Of a DNA stretch of 64,000 nt, positions 43,636-55,666 are shown piece by piece; the first letter of the stretch is position 1; each line of letters begins with the position of its first letter. Location: NCBI GenBank assembly GCA_009829735.1, contig CM020618.1, forward strand, positions 18,337,346 through 18,401,345, in the 5' to 3' direction. The notes under the pieces were generated by a model that searched no databases, was not told the origin of the DNA, and saw only the letters and a list, made by a program, of their open reading frames with translations. Origin of the DNA: Pyropia yezoensis. Lineage: Eukaryota; Rhodophyta; Bangiophyceae; Bangiales; Bangiaceae. A program made the position numbers and the translations under genes.

Positions 43636-46380
43636 CCCCCTCCCCATGGTATCCTACTGCGGCACCCCCCGAGAGCCGGCAGGCGGCGTCGCACTGGCGG
43701 AGACGGCAGCCGCCGGCGCCGCGACCCCCGCGGCCGCCCAAGTCGCCACCTATGCTGCCACCCGACCTTTCCATATCTCTCCCCGCCCGATTCTCCGCCC
43801 AGCTCCCCTGATATTCATCCCTCAAGAACATGTGGGGGCCGCTGCGTAGCTCGGTGGATGTTGCTGCCCCTTGCGCAACTGCCGAAGCCGCCGCCGCCAC
43901 ACACCTGGTCGAGCTGACAAATGGTCCGCGCCGGAATCGTCTGCTGTCATTGCTTCCCTTTCGCCCGAGGCTCCCATCTGACCGCATCTGCCGCGGCTGC
44001 CGTCGTCGCTGCCGCAGCCCCAATCAGCTGCTTTGACATTACCGCCGCCAAGGCCAGCGTGGCTTCCAATGCCGCTCCGGTGGCCGCCGCTGAAGCAACC
44101 ATCTGCCACGGCCATCGTGGCCACCGTGGCTGTTGCGGCGCCGCCGCGGTGGCCGCCACGGCAGTGACTACCCCGCGAGATCGATGACTGTTCCACGCTC
44201 GTCGCGAAGACAGCTGCCGCCTGCCGGCCGCTGCTGCCAACATGGCCACCGTCGTTGCTGCCAGTGCCGCTTAGGCGACCGCCAGCTGCGACCATTTTCT
44301 CTGGACCTTCGTTTCTCCGTGTGGGCCTATACAACAGCTGACGCTCCCTTGTCGCCGCGGCCGCCAAGGCTACCACGTGTGCTGACGGGGGCGCCGCGGA
44401 GGCCGCCACCGAGGCCGCCGCAGACAAGACAACCTGACACGGTCACCGTGGCTACCGACGGGGCCGCCACTGCGAACGCCGCTGCTGAGACACCTGCCGC
44501 GGCCGGCGTGGCAGGTGCGAGCGCCGCTGCGGTGGCCGCCACAGCCGTGTCCACCCTGCCACTCCTATTGCTGGTCCGCGCCCGCCGCGACGGTAGCTGT
44601 CGCCTTTCTGCCGCCGCGCTCGAAATGGAAACCGTGGATGCTGCTGGTGCCGCTGCGGTGGCCGCCACAGCTGCAACTAACGTCCCTGGATGCGAGCTGA
44701 TCCATGTCCGCCCAGCCAGCAGCCGTCGCTAGCTTGCCGCCGCGGCCGCCACGGCTACCGTGTGTACTGACGGCGGCAACGCGGAGGCCGCGGCGGAGGC
44801 CGCGGCAGAGGCGGCGGCCTGTCACGCTCACTGTGGCTGCCGACGGAGCCGCCACGGCGGGCGCCGCTGCTGCGACCACCTGCCGCGGCCACCGTAGCTG
44901 GTGCCGGCGTCGCCGCGGGTACCGCCGCACTCATGATTACCTGGCCTGAGTGAAGCCTGATGCACGCCCACCAAGGCAGCAGCTCCCGCTGCCCGGAGGC
45001 CACTGTCACAGCCGAGCTTTATCTGCTTGTACAGGAGTAGCAGTGCCGCTGGTGTTGGGCCCACTCGCAAGCAATGGCTAAATCTCTTTCAGTCATTGTT
45101 CCTGCAGCCAGCAGCAGCTCCCGGCAGCAGAAGGATGAAAATAAGGCGGTCCCTATTGTCTGGTATTCACTCCACATCGTCATGGTTCCTGTGACGGTGG
45201 AGCTGCCGCTCACCCTTCTCTCCCGTCCCGGTTGCCAGCCCCGGCATTCCCCCATCAAGACGCTGAAAGCCACGCAGTCACAGCCTTCAATACACAGACC
45301 GATATCGCATCATCAGAAGTTGTCAACGCCCCCGTGTGGTGGCCACTGGCTAACCGTAACCGTCATCACATAACCCCTAACCGTTACCCTAGCCTATCTG
45401 CGATGGCGCTTGGGGCCGCCACGACTCCTCCCGACGGAGGCCACTGGTATCTGAGTGAGCCCTGGTGGACCAGCTGTTCGACCATTTCCAGTAGGAGGAC
45501 AGTGTGTCATGACAGCGAAGGCAGCAGGACGTGGGAGTCGTTGCTGCCTAATACCCAGATGCCTTTGCTGATACTGCACGAACGAGGCATCGCAGAGCTT
45601 AACGGCCAGCACCACACGTCCCAGGACACGCAAAAGGTCCCACAGAGCCTTTGTTATTTTTTTTTTTTGTGCTTCTCGGTTTCGAGTGAACGAGTCCCTC
45701 GTGAGCCATGGCGGGCAGGCTGCTAGATGGCATGCGGGAGGGTTCACGAAGGTTCTTTCAGGCATGCTCATTTGACGCTGCGATTTCTTTCACAGGCGCC
45801 AGGTGCACGTATCACGCGAGCTCTGTGAACGCAGATGCACAAAAAAGCTCTGAGATGGAGTACAAACGAGCTTCTATGAAGCGCATATGGCACGCTATAG
45901 CGTGTAAACGTTGTCCCTGCGGAGAGTCTTGGGACAGCTGGAGATGTGTTGCAACGTGGTGGATGACACGTGGCATGTCGACACAACTCCCAGACGAGTG
46001 GCATTTTCACCAGCAATTGAAGCTGAGCTGCTGTCGGTTGGGCTCGGCTGAGAGAGCGCACGTTAGTTATCTCGGCGGAGCGCGTGATCCACACCACCGA
46101 CGCCACAGCCCCACACTCGTCCTCTCCCACCTACGCACCGGGCATGCCTGCGACTGGCAGCTGATTGAGCGGCTGCGAATGGGACACGCACCGCTGGCTC
46201 GCGTTCGCAACGGCCCACGTAGTGCACCTGCCGCGGTGGCAGCCCACCAGCATCCCAACCGCTGAACCGCCCCCTCCGCATCCACCGATATTGACGATGG
46301 TCACCGGCGTCGCGGTGATGCCGCACCGGGGCGCTTTCCCTCCCCCCGTACTGAGTGAGCGTCGCACCATTGTCGCAGTT
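43636..46380. other. Spacer without a convincing gene
   Basis: Apart from the repeat at 44350-44912, the stretch shows mixed composition with short Ala/Arg-rich open frames on both strands. A T14 run (interrupted once at most) lies near 45656-45670. No gene is supported. Confidence 0.35.
44350..44912. repeat. Degenerate duplication, unit about 385 bp
   Basis: A stretch of about 165 bases starting at about 44354 (CCGCGGCCGCCAAGGCTACC) recurs at about 44741 with substitutions and small gaps. Shorter pieces such as GCGGTGGCCGCCACAG recur at about 44527 and 44650. Confidence 0.55.
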
Positions 46381-46389
46381 CCTGCAGCT

Positions 46390-46965
46390 GTGGCGATGCT
46401 CCGCTTTGGAGTCCCTCTCGCTCCCCACGCCACCGTGGCGACGGGGCCCCACCCCGTCGCTGGCTCTCTCTACGTCCCTCCCGGATCGGGCGGCGCGCTG
46501 CCACTCCGGTAGGGGATGTAACGGCAGTGCCCGACTGTTTCGTCCCCCTCCCTCCCCAGGCCCCCGTGGTGCTGGCGCCCCACCCCGTCACTGGCCCTCT
46601 CTGCCTCCCTCGTGGACTGGGCTGAGCGCGGGCATCACTGCAGCTGCCGTGACGGAGACGCCCCTCTGTCGCGTCCCCCTACCGCCGCACGCCACCGCGG
46701 TGCCGGCGCCCAACCCAATCGTTGTGCCGGCGCCCCACCGCATGGTCTGCCTACTTCGCCTTCCTTGTGGATCGGGCGGAGCGCTGCCACCACTGTCGCT
46801 GCCGTGGCGGCTGCGCCCCAATGCGGCGTCCCCCTCCCGCCGCGCGCCAGCGTGGTGCCGGCCCCCCATCCCGTCGCTGCCCCTTCCTGCCTCCCTCGTG
46901 CACTGGGCGGCGCGCTGCCACCCTTGTACCTGCCGTCGCGGCAGCGCCCCACGTTTTTTTTGCGT
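46390..46965. repeat. Degenerate tandem repeat, four to five units
   Basis: The pattern CCCCACCCCGTCGCTG, then CCTCCCTCGTGGA and GGGCGGCGCGCTGCCAC, recurs about every 100-150 bases with drift. It lies directly upstream of the KDZ-associated ORF, and its open frame runs into that ORF without a stop, so the ORF start is uncertain. Confidence 0.55.
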
Positions 46966-47001
46966 CCCTCTCCCTCTTCAACTACAGGCTGGACCTGTAC
47001 G

Positions 47002-48075
47002 ATGGCTGGTCAACGGAGCCATGTCTTCTTTCGTTCTACTGGCGTACTCTCTACTGTGATATCTTCGGTGGCGCTTCCTGTTCAGGTCGTCATCTTTATC
47101 CTGCGTTGTGCCCTTCTAGGAGCTGGATCGAGCTCTGGTGGTCCTTTCAAGCTTGATCCCGGCGATCCAATCCCACCCATGGAGTTTGTGTCCGCTCAGG
47201 GCATGGTGTCCAGAGGACTCTACTCAGCCTCCCCGTCAGGCGCTTCACTGGGGCAGGGAGACGAGCCCCCTTCTGCAAGCTCATCTTCCGCTGGACCTGC
47301 GTCGAGTGCCATACAGCTCGTTCGGGCCGCTGAGCTCCTGTGGAAGTGTGGAGGTGACAAGGCACTCCGGGATGCTTTCGGCAACCTAGGTCGCCGCCCC
47401 TCCGCGGCGCTTCCACGTCGCAAGACCACATCTTCTGGGCAGCGCGTGGAGCGCAATGGGAGGAACAAGGGTTGGCAGCAAACGGGCCCGGGCCGTCGTC
47501 GTGGTGGGGGTCTCTACCCCCGCGACATGCTCGTGGATGTGTTTGTTTCGATGCTTTGCACCGAGCTGCACGGTAATCTTGTCGCCGACTTCGACAAGGA
47601 TGGCGTCTCGACTCGCGATGTGATGGGCCTGAGGAGGCTGCGTGAGCGCTGCTTGCACGTGACGGCCAAGGCCTTGCGAACCCGTGCATGGATGATAGGA
47701 AGGAGCGGCAGCTATGGTATGCTGTTGAAGCTGGGGAAGCGCCGCCTGTTCACTGACTTCTGCAAGGATGACGCTGTCGCGATCACCTTTGACGCCAACG
47801 GCAAGGGTGGAGTGTCGTGCTGCTGCAGCGCACAAGAACGCTGCCTCGACCAGGGCTGCAGCTTTCAGCCGTACATTGATGAGGCGATGCAGCTGGTGCT
47901 GAAGGCATCGGAAATGCGTGTCGGGGAGGTTTTGTACGTGCTCGATGTGTCTGTACGTCGGGCTTCTTCTGTTCCTGGAACTGCAGTGCGGTACGGGTCC
48001 GGCCTTTGCGTCGTGCTCATGGGCCAAGGGAGTTGGCCGTACGCGGTGGTGCGCAAGACGGTCTTCAAGAAGTAG
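47002..48075 (+). CDS. Companion ORF upstream of the KDZ transposase, function unknown
   Basis: The frame has 357 codons from ATG at 47002 to TAG at 48073; a second candidate start is the Met in PPMEFVSAQ at 47179. The N-terminal half is Ser/Gly-rich. The second half looks folded: RDMLVDVFVSMLCTELHGNL, then LLKLGKRRLFTDFCKDDAVA, a Cys cluster (VSCCCSAQERCLDQGCSF) and a final segment with VLYVLDVSVRRAS. I recognise no family. It is on the same strand and only about 100 bases upstream of the KDZ transposase, so it is likely part of that element or a neighbour captured with it. Confidence 0.55.
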   Translation: MAGQRSHVFFRSTGVLSTVISSVALPVQVVIFILRCALLGAGSSSGGPFKLDPGDPIPPMEFVSAQGMVSRGLYSASPSGASLGQGDEPPSASSSSAGPASSAIQLVRAAELLWKCGGDKALRDAFGNLGRRPSAALPRRKTTSSGQRVERNGRNKGWQQTGPGRRRGGGLYPRDMLVDVFVSMLCTELHGNLVADFDKDGVSTRDVMGLRRLRERCLHVTAKALRTRAWMIGRSGSYGMLLKLGKRRLFTDFCKDDAVAITFDANGKGGVSCCCSAQERCLDQGCSFQPYIDEAMQLVLKASEMRVGEVLYVLDVSVRRASSVPGTAVRYGSGLCVVLMGQGSWPYAVVRKTVFKK

Positions 48076-48178
48076 GTGTGTTTGTCTTGTCCTACCTCGG
48101 ACGCGTCTTGTGGCCACCGGAGTACAGCCGCTCACGTTGCGGAGCACTGACAAGACGGCGGCGCGAACTCAGAGGAGG

Positions 48179-50943
48179 ATGGCGACTCCGCCCTCCGCTA
48201 CCCCGATGACCCTGACGGCGAGCCCCCCCCCGCCTTTCAATTCCTACGTGCTGCAGTCGCGGTTCTTCGAGGGGCACCGTTCGCAGCTTCCGCGGGATCT
48301 TGTGCCACCCGCCGTCGCCCAGGAGACCAGGTTGAAGCTTGTTGCAGCAGCACGCTCGACTGCTAATGAGGTGGAGTACCCTGCTCGTCTTCTCTGTCCG
48401 TACTGCGACGTAGGCCCCAGCGCTGGCCAGCTGCCTTTTGCCCATGAGTGCCGCATTGACTTCGACGACCGTGCTGCGGTTGCAAGGGTTTATTCGCGGA
48501 GGTGCTACATGTGCCGCTTGCGAGACCTTCCAGACGGGCGAGAGCACGGGATCGTCTTTGTGTCGTCGTACTCGCCTTTTCGGAGGCCTTCCTGTTTGAG
48601 CTAGCCGTGAACCTGTCGAGGAACGGCCCATCATTGCGGTCCTCTTCCTATCTCCGGGAGGGCTTCATTGAGCTTACGGCCGCCCTTAAGTACACTAAGG
48701 AGTCGTGCCGCCTACGCAGCATGACGACCTTGCGGAAAGGTCTCATCCGTTACCTCTCCTTGGTAATCAAGGGCTTGCCGCTGGACGTTTCGACGTGCTC
48801 AAAATGCGTTGGAGAGGACGGCTGCCTTGATATCATCTGTTTCGACGGACTGCAGCTGGGCTACAAGACCAAGTACAAGCGCCCATTCAAGCGCTACCTT
48901 GTGCGGACAAGTGCCATCCCACGCGCCAGCTTGCATGCCCATTTGGTGACCGACGCGGCTCTCGCGAAGGCCCTCGGTGCTGTGTTCAACTCGTCCACCG
49001 CCACCCCGATCGGGTCTTCAAAGACAGTCACCACCGTCAGTGGCATCCGTGGGTACGTGATGGCGGTAGCCGCGCTGCTCGGCGACGTGGAGATTGACGG
49101 CAAGGTGGAAAGCTTCGCGGGCGCCACGACGCACGGGCATACGGCGTCGTACACGGGCAGGGGTTGGTGCTTATCTATAGACGGTGGCGTGCGGCGCGAG
49201 CTGACGGTGTTCCTCCGCCGGTGTTTTCAGTGCGACGAGCTGGCAAGGTCCCTCTCTGTGCAGATTGTTGCTGCCAATGGGGATCTTCGCCGCCGCGTGC
49301 CATCACTCCTTATGGAGCGAATCGGAGCTGTTCTGACCACAGCGCCCTTGTCTTCAGAGCTTGGCCCCGGCGTCGCGATGGAGCGCGTACCCGACGAGGA
49401 TGCTCCCCTCACAGCTGCGCGATGTTGCCGACTCAACGACCTCCAAGCAGACGCGGGACCTGCGCCGGGTGCGGGGCGCGACGGTAATGGCGCTAATGTC
49501 GCGGACGACCGGTCCGAGAAAAGCGACGGGGTGCAGTAGTCCGACGACGACTTGTCGTCGGCAGATGAGTTCGAGTCCGACACGGAGGAGACACGGGCCG
49601 CGTCGTCACCTTATTGGGACAGTCTAGCCCCACTTCAACGCTATGCGGAGCAGTTTAGCAAGCCCGCTCTGGCCAACACTGGTGGTGAAAAAGGTACCAA
49701 GCTTAAGGCTGACATGGTGTTTCGCCTTCGCCGAGAGATCCCCACAACCGCGGCGGCCACCCTCAAGATTGTTGACTTTGTGCGAGCGCTGACGGTGGAC
49801 CCGTACTCCGTGTGGTCTCCCAACATCCACTGGGCCGCCATCACTGCCATCCACGACGTGTTGGTCGACAGGAACTTCACTGCCGAAAAGCTTGTGGACG
49901 CGCTGGACCGCGAAGATGGTTGCAACCTGAGGCTGCTGCGAGGCGCGGTTGCGTGCTTGGCTCCTGCGTTCCTACGCGACCAGGGACTGTGCATCGTTCT
50001 TGCCGACGTGCTCCAGGCCCTGAAGAGCACGGGTGACTCGTACGAGTCGTTCGTAGCTGCGGCTTGTGCGGAGGGTGCTCCAGGCGCGGATCCTATTGCT
50101 CGTAACGGAGTCCGCAACCATCCCCCTCAGCCTGACCTGCCGTCCTTCTCTGAAGCGCACATGGCGTGTGCTCCTGACGCGAAGACCTTCACCCCTGAGC
50201 AGTTCTCGGCGACGTGGCTTAACGTGCCTGCATCGATTGCATCGTTCAATGAGGCGTATGGGATCCCCAATGACGAGACGGAGGATTTTCTTCGGACCGG
50301 CGTGTGGGCGCCCAGCTTCCTCATTGTTCGCCCCATCCCGGCCTTTTTCGGTGACGCCGCGGCGGCCACCGACGAGCCCGAGTGTTCCCACTTGATGGGA
50401 AAAGAGAATAGGTACACCGGTGGTACCTTTGGAGCTTCCTGTACGTGCGCCCACCCGAAGTGCGTCGGTGTCGTTGTGCTGGACGGCGGCGAGAGCCAAA
50501 GAATGCCAATTGAGGTTATCGTGCAGCGCTGCAGGCGGCTACCCTGCAAGGTGGTGTATGACTTCTCGTGCGCCACCCACAAGTCGGCGTTGCGCCGCTT
50601 TCCCTACGTCGGCGGGGTTGTGGTCTTCTTGGTCGACCGCTTCCACAGGCTCAAGAATCACCTGGCGTGCTCAAAGGCCAGGAACCCGGACTTATAGGTG
50701 GACATGGACGACATCAACACGTCGTCCTCGGAAGAGCGAAACGCTCTCTCCAGGAGACAAGAGCACCACCTGCGGCTGATGAACCAAGACAACGTCATCA
50801 CGTTCACCACTTATCAGCAAGCACTATCCAACGTCATAGCGATGTATCGAGATGTCGAGACGAAGCTATCGGAGAGCAAATGGCCGAGGTGGTACAGGAA
50901 GAACTTTGTTAATGTTGTGGGCAAGACAGAGAGAGGTTCATAA
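48179..50943 (+). pseudogene. KDZ-family (Kyakuja/Dileera/Zisupton) transposase, broken
   Basis: KDZ transposases carry Cys-cluster domains followed by a DDE core. Here the frame begins at ATG 48179 with a Cys cluster (LLCPYC ... AHEC ... RRCYMC), shifts frame at about 48560-48590, then continues to 50943 with only two in-frame stops, TAG at 49537-49539 and TAG at 50695-50697. Core marks are CSKC followed by ICFDGLQLGYK (first Asp), VVYDFSCATHK (YDxxC motif), VDRFHRLKNHLAC (D-FH---H--C motif), and NTSSSEERNALSRR (Asn-Thr-x-x-x-Glu) after the second TAG. This order matches the family. The terminal repeats were not found, so the element boundaries are unknown. Confidence 0.75.
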
Positions 50944-51204
50944 GAAAGAAAACCATTCCTACTGTGCAAGCTGTGATAAGAATACTAAGGGCATGCCTCA
51001 GGAGCCTCAGGAGCACACATGGCGACCCGCCGCAGTTGCATGGTGGAGCATGCAAAAGTGCTATTCAAGCTGGTCATGGCGATGCAGTGGAGCGGCGGCG
51101 GCGGAAGTGGGGGCAGCTATCGCGACAGCCACGGCCATGCGTTGCAGCGTGCTCGCCTACGCCAGAGAGAGCGTGACCACACCAGCCAAGACGGCGCCCG
51201 CAGC

Positions 51205-51850
51205 GCTCGCGGACACATTGGCCACGGTGGCGGCAACCTCAAGCAGCGGCGCGTGGTGGCGGGCGGCCAGCGCCGGTGGCCGCGAGCCGCGGGCGATAGG
51301 AGCAGCCGCGCCGCGCCGCGGCAAACTCAGCCCCCCCCAGCCCCGCCCAGCAGCTGATCGCGCCTGCCGCAGGCGGTGGCGAGTGGCGCCAAGCACCGGA
51401 AGCGGCGCGTGGTGGCGGTCGGCCAGCGCCGCTGGCGGCCAGGTGCGGGCGACGAGAGCAGCCGCGCCGTGCCGCGGCGAAGTTCAGCCCCCCCCAGCCC
51501 CGCCCAGCAGCTGATCGCGCCTGCGGCAGGCGTTGGCGAGTTGCGGAAAGCACCGGCAGCGGCGCGTGGTGGCGGGCGGCCAGCGCCGGTGGCGGCCAGC
51601 TGCGAGCCATGGGAGCAGCCGCGCCGCGCCGCGGCAAAGATCAGCCCCCCCCGGCCCCGCCTAGCAGCCGACCGCGCCTGAGGCCGGCGGTGGCGAGTGG
51701 CGGCAATCAGCGGCAGCGGCACGTGGTGGTGGGTGGCGGGCGGCGGCGGCGGCTAGCCGCGGGCGGTGGGAGCGGCCGCGCCCGGCCGCGCCGAAATCCA
51801 GCCTCCCCCAGCCGTGCCCAGCAGCCGGCAGCACCCGCCGCGGTGGCGTG
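51205..51850. repeat. Tandem repeat, four copies of 156-157 bp
   Basis: The segment GCGTGGTGGCGG recurs at 51251, 51407, 51564 and 51721. Each unit also carries GCCGCGGC and CAGCCCCCCC blocks in the same order. The copies are about 80-90 percent alike by eye. Open frames on both strands encode Ala/Arg-rich repeats and are not taken as genes. Confidence 0.85.
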
Positions 51851-51954
51851 CCAGAACCCGGGTAGGCGAGAGTAATGGGACGCCGTCCGCGGGAGAAGGC
51901 GGCTGGTTCGCGTGGGAGCGGGGGCGGTGGCGGGCGCGGGGCGGGCGCGGGCGC

Positions 51955-52044
51955 GGGCGCGGCGGCGGGGGTGGGCGCGGCGGCGGGGGCGGGCGCGGCG
52001 GCGGGGGCGGGCGCGGCGGCGCGGGCGGGCGCGGCGGTGGGCAC
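51955..52044. repeat. 18-bp minisatellite, five units
   Basis: The unit GGGCGCGGCGGCGGGGGC repeats from 51955 with few changes. Confidence 0.9.
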
Positions 52045-52417
52045 GCGACCCGCGCCGTTCTTGGCGCGAACCGAGTGCAGTACGAGGCAACGGCGAGTGC
52101 CGGCGGTCAGCAGCGCGCAGCAGCGCGCGCGGCTGCGGGCGGTTGCGCGCCCGGTCGCATATGCCGGAAGAACGAGTGGGTACGACCGCGCGTGTCAACT
52201 ACAGGCCAGTACCGAGAGGAGTGATGACGGGTCGAACGGGGAGTTGCGGGATGCACAGGTCAGCTGGGCTGACCGGGGGCGGCCCCACGCGATGCTCGAA
52301 CTCAGCCCCAACGGCCGGTCGGTGGCGCAGTGTATCCGAGTTCGACCCTCTGAGCCTCGAACAGCGATTCTACCAGTGCAATCGAGCCTCGAACTCAAAC
52401 TCGTTTAATCGTGTACC

Positions 52418-52620
52418 TAGAAGGGCCCGCCACGCAGACGCGCCCAGAGGCTCGCGCGGGGCCCACGGCCAGCGCGGCCTTTTTGACAGCCTTGGGCACA
52501 CGGGGCGAGCACACGGGGCGACCCCGTGTGAACCAATCCCAGGAAGGCTGACCATCGTGTGGTCGCTGGAGATAGACTCCGTCGTCGAGGACACCCACAA
52601 TACGCCAGGATGCCACTGTA
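52418..52620 (+). repeat. Left terminal inverted repeat of hAT element, 203 bp
   Basis: Inverted partner of 56537-56739. It contains short internal repeats of CACACGGGGCGA. Confidence 0.9.
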
Positions 52621-52792
52621 AGCAAACATTACAGTCATGAAGTTATGGAAGTATTTTAATGTATGATTTTAGTACGTTTGTTTTATATATTTTGCAGGAC
52701 GGCATTCCCGCGGGATTTTACAAGGATGACCGCATATCATGCAGACACGAGCGCGTGCGACGGCGGCAGGGAGGGAAAAGCCGTCCAAAGAT

Positions 52793-55666
52793 CTATTCCT
52801 CTCTCTGACCTTCCGCGTGACGCAGCATGTACACTCTCTTCGCATCGGCCAAGTACCACGCGGCGTCAAACACACGGCTGAGCAAAGCCCGCGCGTCCAC
52901 CGTCGCGGCGGATGCGTGAGCACGCCTTTGCCCAGCGACAGGCGCGGCGGCGGTGCTACCGCCATTGCCCGCATTGCCACCGTCAGGCGTGCCGCCATCA
53001 CGCGCGCGGTCGCCAGTGCTGCCGGTCTGCTCGCCCCCCCCGGCAACGGACACCGCCTGCTCCACGAAGGGCTGGCACGCGCCGATAAGATCCACCGCCG
53101 TCAAAGACTCCGTCGGGGAAGCGGCGCCCTCGTCGGCATCCTCACCTGCTGGCGGGTCCCCGTCCGGCCCACTGCAGAGCGCCCGCTCTGCATCTAGCAT
53201 TTCCTGCAGTTTCTTGGCGGCGGTTTCCAAGTCAAAACCCGCATCCACCTCGCTACCCACGTCCGCTGCGCCGTCGGTGTTGTCCCTCGGGTCGGTGAAA
53301 GCTAGGCCTGGCCCGCCGTCGGCTGGCACAGGCGCTCTACGCTCATCAGCACCGCCCGCGTCGCGTTGCATCCTGCTCCCCGGTACCACTTTCGATCGAG
53401 TGGTCGCCGCGGCCGCCACCTCTGCCCGCATGCGTAGAGACATCTTGGTCATCTTGGTCAGACGCCCAGTGTCGAAGCGGCTGCGGGTGGGTGTGTTGGC
53501 CAGGCCTATTCCAGACCAGACTCGTTCCAGCTCCGCGGCGTGCGCCGGCATTGACATCAGACGACAGGCCACCTCTGCCAAGGGAGTTCTCGCGAAGGTG
53601 AAACATAGACGCCAGCTTAAAATGGCACACACTCGACCCGTGGTGCCCAGTCCGCCGCCCATGTGGGAAGCCATGACCGATTGAGGCCCGCCCACCAAGT
53701 AGGCCATGAAGGTCTATACGGTGGCGCGCGCGTCGTGCTCCGCAGTCGCCGCGCTGGACCTGGGGAGCTTAAACCGCGAGGCGAGCGCCAGGAACATCGG
53801 TAATAGCTGCGCGCTCCGGGTGTAGCTGCGAGGTCCCACCTGCAGACCAGAAGTGTGCCGCACCGGGCCCACCACGTGCGCCAGCACCAGAAAGGATGCC
53901 TTGTTGTACTTGTCCAATCGCCAAAGTAAGTGGCGCAGCACAGACGTGCACAGCTGGAGCGTCACGGCGTACACAGATGGGTGAGCTGCTATCGCAAACA
54001 GGGGCGCCAACGTTGCGGCCGATCCGTTCGGCGACACAGAAGCCGTCTCCTTCTTCAGCTGCAAGAAGTACGCGTAGAGCTGCCGGTAGGATGCGCACAC
54101 GTCCGCCAAGCCGCTGCCACGCCGCTCCACTAGCCCGATCTCAATGACGACCGGATACAGCGTCCTGGACATCGCCTCGGCAATGTGCCAATACAGTCGA
54201 CTGCGCAACAGTTCCACCACCTCAGCCCCGTGGTTTGTCCCTAGACGAGACCCGTCGTCGTTGTGCTTGTTCCCGAACGCGACGAGCGCCCCCTTCAGCT
54301 CCAGGATCCTCCGGACCATACCACAGTGGGAGTACCGCCGCGTCTTTTCGCGCTTGACGAAACTCAGCCGCGGCCCGTTGCACTCATCCATGGAGACCTC
54401 CAGCATGGCCATCCACATGGTGAACTGCGAGAAGAACTTGACCACCATGCTCATCCTGGTCGCCGCGGAGAGCATCGAGGGGTGGTTAACCACAAATCCC
54501 GTGACGAGGTTGAGCTCGTGTGCAAAACACGCGACCATCATCAGGGACGGGTGCAGCCCGCTGATCGCCTGCTTGGCGCCAACATTGGGCCTCGCCGAGT
54601 CGCTCACAAATCCAATCACCATGGAGCGGCACAAGTCATTGGGCAGCCCTGACGGAAGCGTGAAGTGGAAGTCGTTGTCCTGCGCCGCCGCTTGCAGCTC
54701 TCGCTCGATCTCGGCCTGGACCAGCGCCGCCGTCTCGGCCGTCGAGGTGATATCTGTGGTGCCCCGGAAGTGCATGCCAAGAGCCCCGTCCGCTTGACCG
54801 ACCCAACTAGCTAGCATGTCCAAGCGCTTACGCGCCCCCCTGATCTCTCAGTCATCGAAGAAGAGAGCCACGTACACGCCCTTGGCATACGCGGCAGTGG
54901 AGATGGCCGCCACGCCCGACAGAACGCGCTGCAGCACAGTGGTCGACGTCGACCGACGGCTGGGTACAGCTTTCATGCCAGCCACCCACTTCTTGAGGAA
55001 GGCACGGAAGGGCGTCGATTCGAGGATGTTGAAGGTTATCGAGCAGTACAGCAGCACGCCCAAAAGCTCCTGCTCAAATTTTCGGGTCATTGACGCGGAG
55101 AAAGGGCGGGCGACTTGGGCGTCCATCGGCACGACCGTCGCGGCCTCGGAGCTGGCAGCGCCGGAGCCCTTGCTGCTCGTTAGAAGCTTCCGGGCCACAT
55201 CGGCTCCCGCCCAGGCGCAGGTCATCGCCTCGTGGTCTCGCGGTACGTGCCTGCATCCGATCATGTGCTTGCGCATCAGGTCCGTCCGTCCCTAGAGAGG
55301 CTCCTTAGCGCCTGTCGCCTCCTCGAAGAAAAGGCGAAACGCTTGCCGGTACCGCTAGTTCTGGCTCCAGAGCAGCGCACCCTCCAAGAAGAAGCCCCAA
55401 ACGGGATTTATCTTCTCGCGCTTACGGCCTGTGTCGGCCACAGAGGAAGGCAGCGCTGTGTTCTCACCACCAACCAGCGCGTCCAGCGCAGATGCACCAG
55501 AGCCGCTACCACGGAGTAGGCGGCCACCCCCGTCCGCTGCACCACCAACCCCGACGGCAGGTACGCTCCCACTGGCCGGACCAGCACCACCCCCGCCGAC
55601 TGTGCCACCGTCACGGCTCGTCGAAGCGCCGCCCCCGACGACTTGACGGCCAGAAACGCCCATCAT
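52793..55666 (-). pseudogene. hAT transposase, full frame with four in-frame stops
   Basis: The minus-strand frame from about 55666 to TAG at 52793 is continuous with no frameshift but holds four internal stops: TAG at about 55344, TAG at about 55299, TGA at 54848-54850 and TAG at 53714-53716. The N-terminal part has a His/Cys pair (MRKHMIGC), possibly a degenerate BED-type finger. The core has FFDD followed by the TGA where the family has Trp (Asp-x-Trp), then VIGFVSDSARPNVGAKQAI and CFAHELNLVTG, the hAT Asp and C-x2-H motifs. The C-terminus has LAEVACRLMSMPAHAAELER and RSRFDTGRL, the dimerisation motif. The true N-terminus may be spliced from an upstream exon. Confidence 0.8.

Noticed and set aside
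51205..51850. Possible CRISPR-like array
   Set aside because: The repeats are directly adjacent 156-157 bp units without unique spacers, in eukaryotic DNA with no cas genes.
45600..52000. Terminal inverted repeats for the KDZ element
   Set aside because: No convincing inverted pair around 46-47 kb and 51-52 kb was found by eye, so I give no element boundaries.
32467..55666. Nuclear genetic code with TAG reassigned to an amino acid
   Set aside because: TAG also appears as an apparent terminal codon (Sec24 at 22030, piggyBac copy 1 at 8515, Copia gag), and the internal stops are confined to transposons apart from one doubtful Ala-rich frame; decay is simpler. Kept as a testable finding only.
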